Assembly: GCF_030247185.1 (NCBI RefSeq)
Contig: NC_080571.1
Span: forward strand, 6,197,001 to 6,261,000
Direction: 5' to 3'
DNA: 64,000 nucleotides
From: Malaya genurostris
Taxonomy: Eukaryota > Arthropoda > Insecta > Diptera > Culicidae
A model generated the notes under the pieces. It did not search any database and had not been told where the DNA came from. It saw only the letters and a program-made list of their open reading frames with translations. The position numbers were made by a program, and so were the translations under genes. This document shows, piece after piece, positions 60,485-64,000 of this stretch. How positions within the stretch are numbered: position 1 is the stretch's first letter; every line of letters starts with the position of its first letter.

Positions 60485-60958
60485 TCTTTACCGGTCTTAA
60501 GCGACCGTAGTACTTCTGAGACAGAACTTAACAACAATCCTATATACCAAACTTTTGTCTTGATTCAGCTAACAACGAAGCCAACGCCAGGAAAAATAGC
60601 AAATACAAGACAGAGAAATCTCGCAACGAACAGCGTTGCCGAGTCAATGGACGATGACGTGAAGAGTGAACCCCTGTCCCCACTTAATTTGCTGGATAGC
60701 AAAGGGAGCATCTCCTTGCCCATTTATTTATTTGTGAAGTATTGGACTAGAAAAAGCCCAAATAAAAGAATTATTAAAAACACAATCGTCATTTGGGCAT
60801 ACAAATCTTTTATCATTTCTGTTGGGAACAGTTTTACATACATTTTCATATTACATTGTGAATACTTATACGCTATATTATTCTTCTAAGTTTATCTTGA
60901 AAAATACATTACATGAAATAAAAAAATCAACACATTCAAAGACACTGTAAAAATACTA
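60485..60958. other. Intergenic with a possible orphan exon at about 60570-60720
   Basis: After TTGATTCAG (60569) a GC-richer + strand frame reads TTKPTPGKIANTR and then VAESMDDDVKSEPLSPLN before it dissolves into AT-rich sequence at 60720. VKSE is a SUMO-consensus motif often found in nuclear factors. It may be a terminal exon of an unrecognised gene or a retroposed fragment. Confidence 0.25.
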
Positions 60959-62309
60959 AAGAGTGTATCGAAAATAAGCTATCCACCTACATTTGTATTG
61001 TATGCATGTATTTGCTAAGGGTTTTTATGCTCAGATCACAGCATGTTGTGCGTTTGGCTGTCAGCTTTCGTTTCTTTACTTGTTTGTGCGGTTGAAATTC
61101 TGCGTTTTCATAATGTCGCGTATTGAAAAGGAAGTGAAAATTAAGGTTCTGGACACATGACTCAGTGAGAAGCGTATTACCATGAGAAAATTGGCGAAAC
61201 GGTTTGGAATTTATCAAGCCAGTGTTGAAACAATCATTAATAATTTTGGGGAAATCAGAACAAATTGGCTCAAATGGCACGTTCCCCTTGATATTTGGAG
61301 ATTTGTGCCTTCAAAGAAAATTGGCGAAACGGTTTGGAATTTATCAAGCCAGTGTTGAAACAATCATTAATAATTTTGGGGAAAACTATTTTTTGGATGA
61401 GCTACCAGAAAGAGGCAGAAAACCCGGTTTTTCCAACCCGAAACTGGACCAGAAAGTGGTATGTCTAATCATGAAGAACAAATAAATGTCAATACGTGAT
61501 TTGGCCAAAAAAGCAGGAACGAGTGTCGGAATGATCCAGCGTATCAAGAGACGAAATCACCTGAAGACCTACAAGAAGCAGAAAATCTCGAAACAAAATG
61601 TAGAGCAGAAGAAGGGAGCAGCAACAAAGGCCCGGAAATTGTATTCGTGTCTTTTGCAGTGTCCGGATGCATGCGTTTTGATGGACGATGAGACTTATGT
61701 AAAGGAGGACTCAAAAACCCTTCCAGGTACTACTATGGCAAGCAATATGGTCCTGTGGTTTGGAGTCAACCATTTTTTACACTACCGGAACTATAAATGC
61801 AGAAATCTATCGATCTGAGTATCTCCAGAAGCGATTATTGCCTTCATATAAGAAGCATAGTAAACCTCCACTGTTTTGGCCGGATTTGGTGTCGGCTCAC
61901 TATGCCAAAACCATTCTCAATTGGCTTGCGGAAAAGGGTATAAATTTCGTTGAAAAAAATATCAATTCACCAATCATGCCCTCAGCTTCGACCCATCGAA
62001 CGTTACTGTGCAATTGTGAAGGGGGTCTTCAAGAAGACTGGTAAGGCAGCTGGATACATGCAGGAGTTAATACAAATTGGGCTCATGCGTCCAAAAAATG
62101 CGATGCAACACTTGTCCGGAACTTTATGAAGAGCGTTCGATCAAAAGTTCGAAAATTCGTGAAGAAATAACCTAAATTTCATCCGGTTTTCATTGTGCTC
62201 AAGTTTAACCTCGTACAATAAAGGAACAATTTTTAGTTTGAATAAAATATCGTTTTTTATCATAATTTGAAAGAATAATTTGTGGATAGCTTATTTTCGA
62301 TACACTCCT
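60959..62309 (+). mobile_element. Mariner-type (probably DD37E) transposon, third family, defective
   Basis: 1351 bp between TA dinucleotides (60957-60958, 62310-62311). The inverted ends contain GAGTGTATCGAAAATAAGCT and ATCCAC, about 27 bp. The + strand transposase spans 61113-62170 and is broken (next entry). Confidence 0.88.
61113..62170 (+). pseudogene. Mariner-type transposase remnant with an internal duplication
   Basis: The start reads MSRIEKEVKIKVLDT and hits a stop. A helix-turn-helix region (KLAKRFGIYQASVETIINNF) is present twice because 68 bp at 61187-61254 recur at 61317-61384 with 62 bp between. Further on: another in-frame stop just before MSIRDLAKKAGTSVGMIQRI, MDDETYVKEDSKTLPG with the first Asp, FWPDLVSAHYAK with the second Asp, and, one frame over, PIERYCAIVKG with the Glu. 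The spacing before the frameshift fits DD37E. Confidence 0.8.
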
Positions 62310-62549
62310 TACACATTGCCCTTCTGGGTTTGTTTTGTCTATAGTCAAAATGATGATTGCAAAGTCTTATAAATTTCCACGATTTTAGATTAGTTTTAGG
62401 TGGCACAGGTAATTAGGGTTATCAATTTGACCAATCAATAATTTCCCTATCAATGTAGCTCTGTTTCTTCTTCTTGCAACCGTGTCCATACTTAGCAGTC
62501 AACAACGATCAATGTAAGGGAATAATTCTGTCGGGTTGCATAACAGCGA

Positions 62550-62880
62550 ACCCTAGCTTATATTGATACAATGCAAACTGCAGTAAGAATCAGTGTGCTC
62601 TTTTGCTATTATAAAGATAAATTCAAGATTTCGATTTGCTTGCGCGATGGCATGAATCTCTGAATGATGACAGGACAAAACAGATGTCTTTGTAGTACAG
62701 GAATGCCCTAGGGTGGTCCCTTGAGTCCGATTAACTATTTTCAAACAGAAAGATACGATCTGAGCCATTCGGTGAACTGATCTGTAACACCTAGTTCGCG
62801 ATTTCTCGTAATTAGAAAAAAATACGGTCAACACGATCGAATGCTGCTTGCAGGTTTGTATAAACTGTATTATATTTCTC
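62550..62880 (-). pseudogene. Reverse transcriptase fragment of a Jockey/Juan-type non-LTR retrotransposon
   Basis: On the - strand, with frameshifts, VYTNLQAAFDRVDR is followed by RELGVTDQFTEWLRSYLSV. These match the conserved RT block (DLKAAFDRVDH..LGV..FW.SYL) of Jockey-clade elements that I know from mosquitoes. Only about 70-80 codons remain. Edges are approximate. Confidence 0.5.
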
Positions 62881-64000
62881 CATATTTATAAAGCAGTTCG
62901 ATGTAAACTATGCTAGATTTGTAACTGATATATCAAGAAAAACCTTGTTTATCTGTCGATATGTATATGCTGTGATTTTACTGAACAGAACGTTGTTAAC
63001 GAGAATAACTTGAAACCAGCACATAAGAAAGTAATTCTGCGATAATTTGTTACTTCTTGCTTTTTTTCTATCTTAAATACGGGAAACATATTTGACAGAG
63101 ACTAATAGAAGATTTGATTTAGAGGCACATTTTTTGAGTATGTTGGCAGCAATTTTATTTGGGTCTGCTGACTTAAAGAAGGGAAAAAAAACAGCTAGAT
63201 CCAGTTTTCAAAAAGAATTGTTTTTTTTTCTCTATTGAATACACGAAATGTACAAACAGTCCGGTTTCTGCTTGGCTAGTTGGAGCCGTGCAAATAAACT
63301 TATAAAACAACCGAACACCTATAATCATTTTCCAAAAAATTTTCCTGAAAATTCATATGCTCTCCGCTAGATCAAATAAACTTTAACCGGTCGCCAGCTG
63401 AAATAGTATGCGAATCAGATCGGTTGATTTAATAAAAATTACTCGCTTCAACCCATTCGGAAAACAAAACCCGTTCTAGTATTTTATGGTGCGGAATAAA
63501 TCAATTTAAAATTTTTGCCTTCACCAGCAATTGAAAATTTCGTATTCATATCGGAGAAATGCTGCTTCCGGCATCGCTACCCATTCCATCTGACGACAAC
63601 CGGTAATAGATTCCAAGCCATTTTCATCCTCTCCGACAAACAAAGCTAAGCGGTTCTTGTTATCTGGAATCCCCAAGATTGTGAAACGATTTGTCGAAAC
63701 TGGTCAACCGGATAGTCTAGCTGGACAGTTTCTGGCGAAAATCCACCTTTGCTGTGCCGGTCCCTTTCGGTCGGATTTGCATGAACAGGAACAAATAGAG
63801 TAACCTTTTCTCGCATCAGCAGTATTTACATTTCGTTTATGTTTTTTTTTTCGGTGACTGTATTTGTGAGGATAGATATATTCCCAGATGACCCAGATTT
63901 AATAGTTCATGAAGTATACTGCTGGGAGAGCGGCTAGACTTTCGGTGCTGGGTGCAATTTTGTAAAATGTGTTTATGATCAAAAGCGGATTTGTATAGTT
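62881..64000. other. Intergenic; slightly GC-richer from 63540 to 63800, nothing recognised
   Basis: The stretch at 63540-63800 is less AT-rich and not made of recognised repeats. There is no ORF of note; possible regulatory DNA of a gene beyond the window. Confidence 0.3.

Overview
The window is AT-rich, intron-bearing nuclear DNA from an insect, most likely a mosquito of the Aedes/Culex side. This rests on a cuticular chitin-binding protein gene with a TATA/Inr-like promoter, several Tc1/mariner elements with DD37E transposases of the kind described from mosquitoes, and many copies of a dispersed repeat that begins GCCTTTCTC and contains an ACCATTCGACTCAGTTCGTC-like core, which I associate from memory with Aedes. 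No database could be searched.

Host genes are few. Three exons on the + strand (4582-5895) form the 3' end of a host-like gene of unknown function, with a possible convergent exon on the - strand (6012-6455). A short CPAP1-type chitin-binding protein gene lies at 55043-55546. A GC-richer stretch (41050-42650) looks like a promoter and 5' leader with one possible first coding exon. A TATA plus initiator pair at 20014/20044 precedes a 90-codon ORF of unknown status.

Most of the rest is transposable elements. The most striking is an apparently complete CACTA/EnSpm-type DNA transposon (24479-32780). It carries an intact 882-codon zinc-finger/DDE-type transposase gene and, 36 bp downstream on the same strand, a six-exon accessory gene whose exons join in frame to give 687 codons. 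It sits in a (TA)n microsatellite that also received a DD41D mariner (23500-24424), inside the second copy of a 1.09-kb tandem duplication. Two mariners (23500-24424 and 37706-38632) are rearranged into fold-back elements with arms of about 170 bp. Other elements: four DD37E-type mariner copies (7707-9008, 12695-13943, 58051-59340, 60959-62309) and a solo end (45512-45615); a 5'-truncated I-like non-LTR retrotransposon (36788-40675) with a mariner inserted in its RNase H domain; and a complete short retrotransposon that encodes only a gag-like ORF1 and has a poly(A) tail and target duplication (17770-18896).

Small non-autonomous elements with visible ends include two hAT-type MITEs with perfect 8-bp target duplications (10585-10943, 49445-49697), a GATATC-rich element (35167-35655), a 239-bp element (51691-51929), a near-perfect 224-bp palindrome (53753-53976) and an 850-bp fold-back element (59624-60474). 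Microsatellites and minisatellites fill much of the rest. No CRISPR array, rRNA or tRNA gene was recognised.
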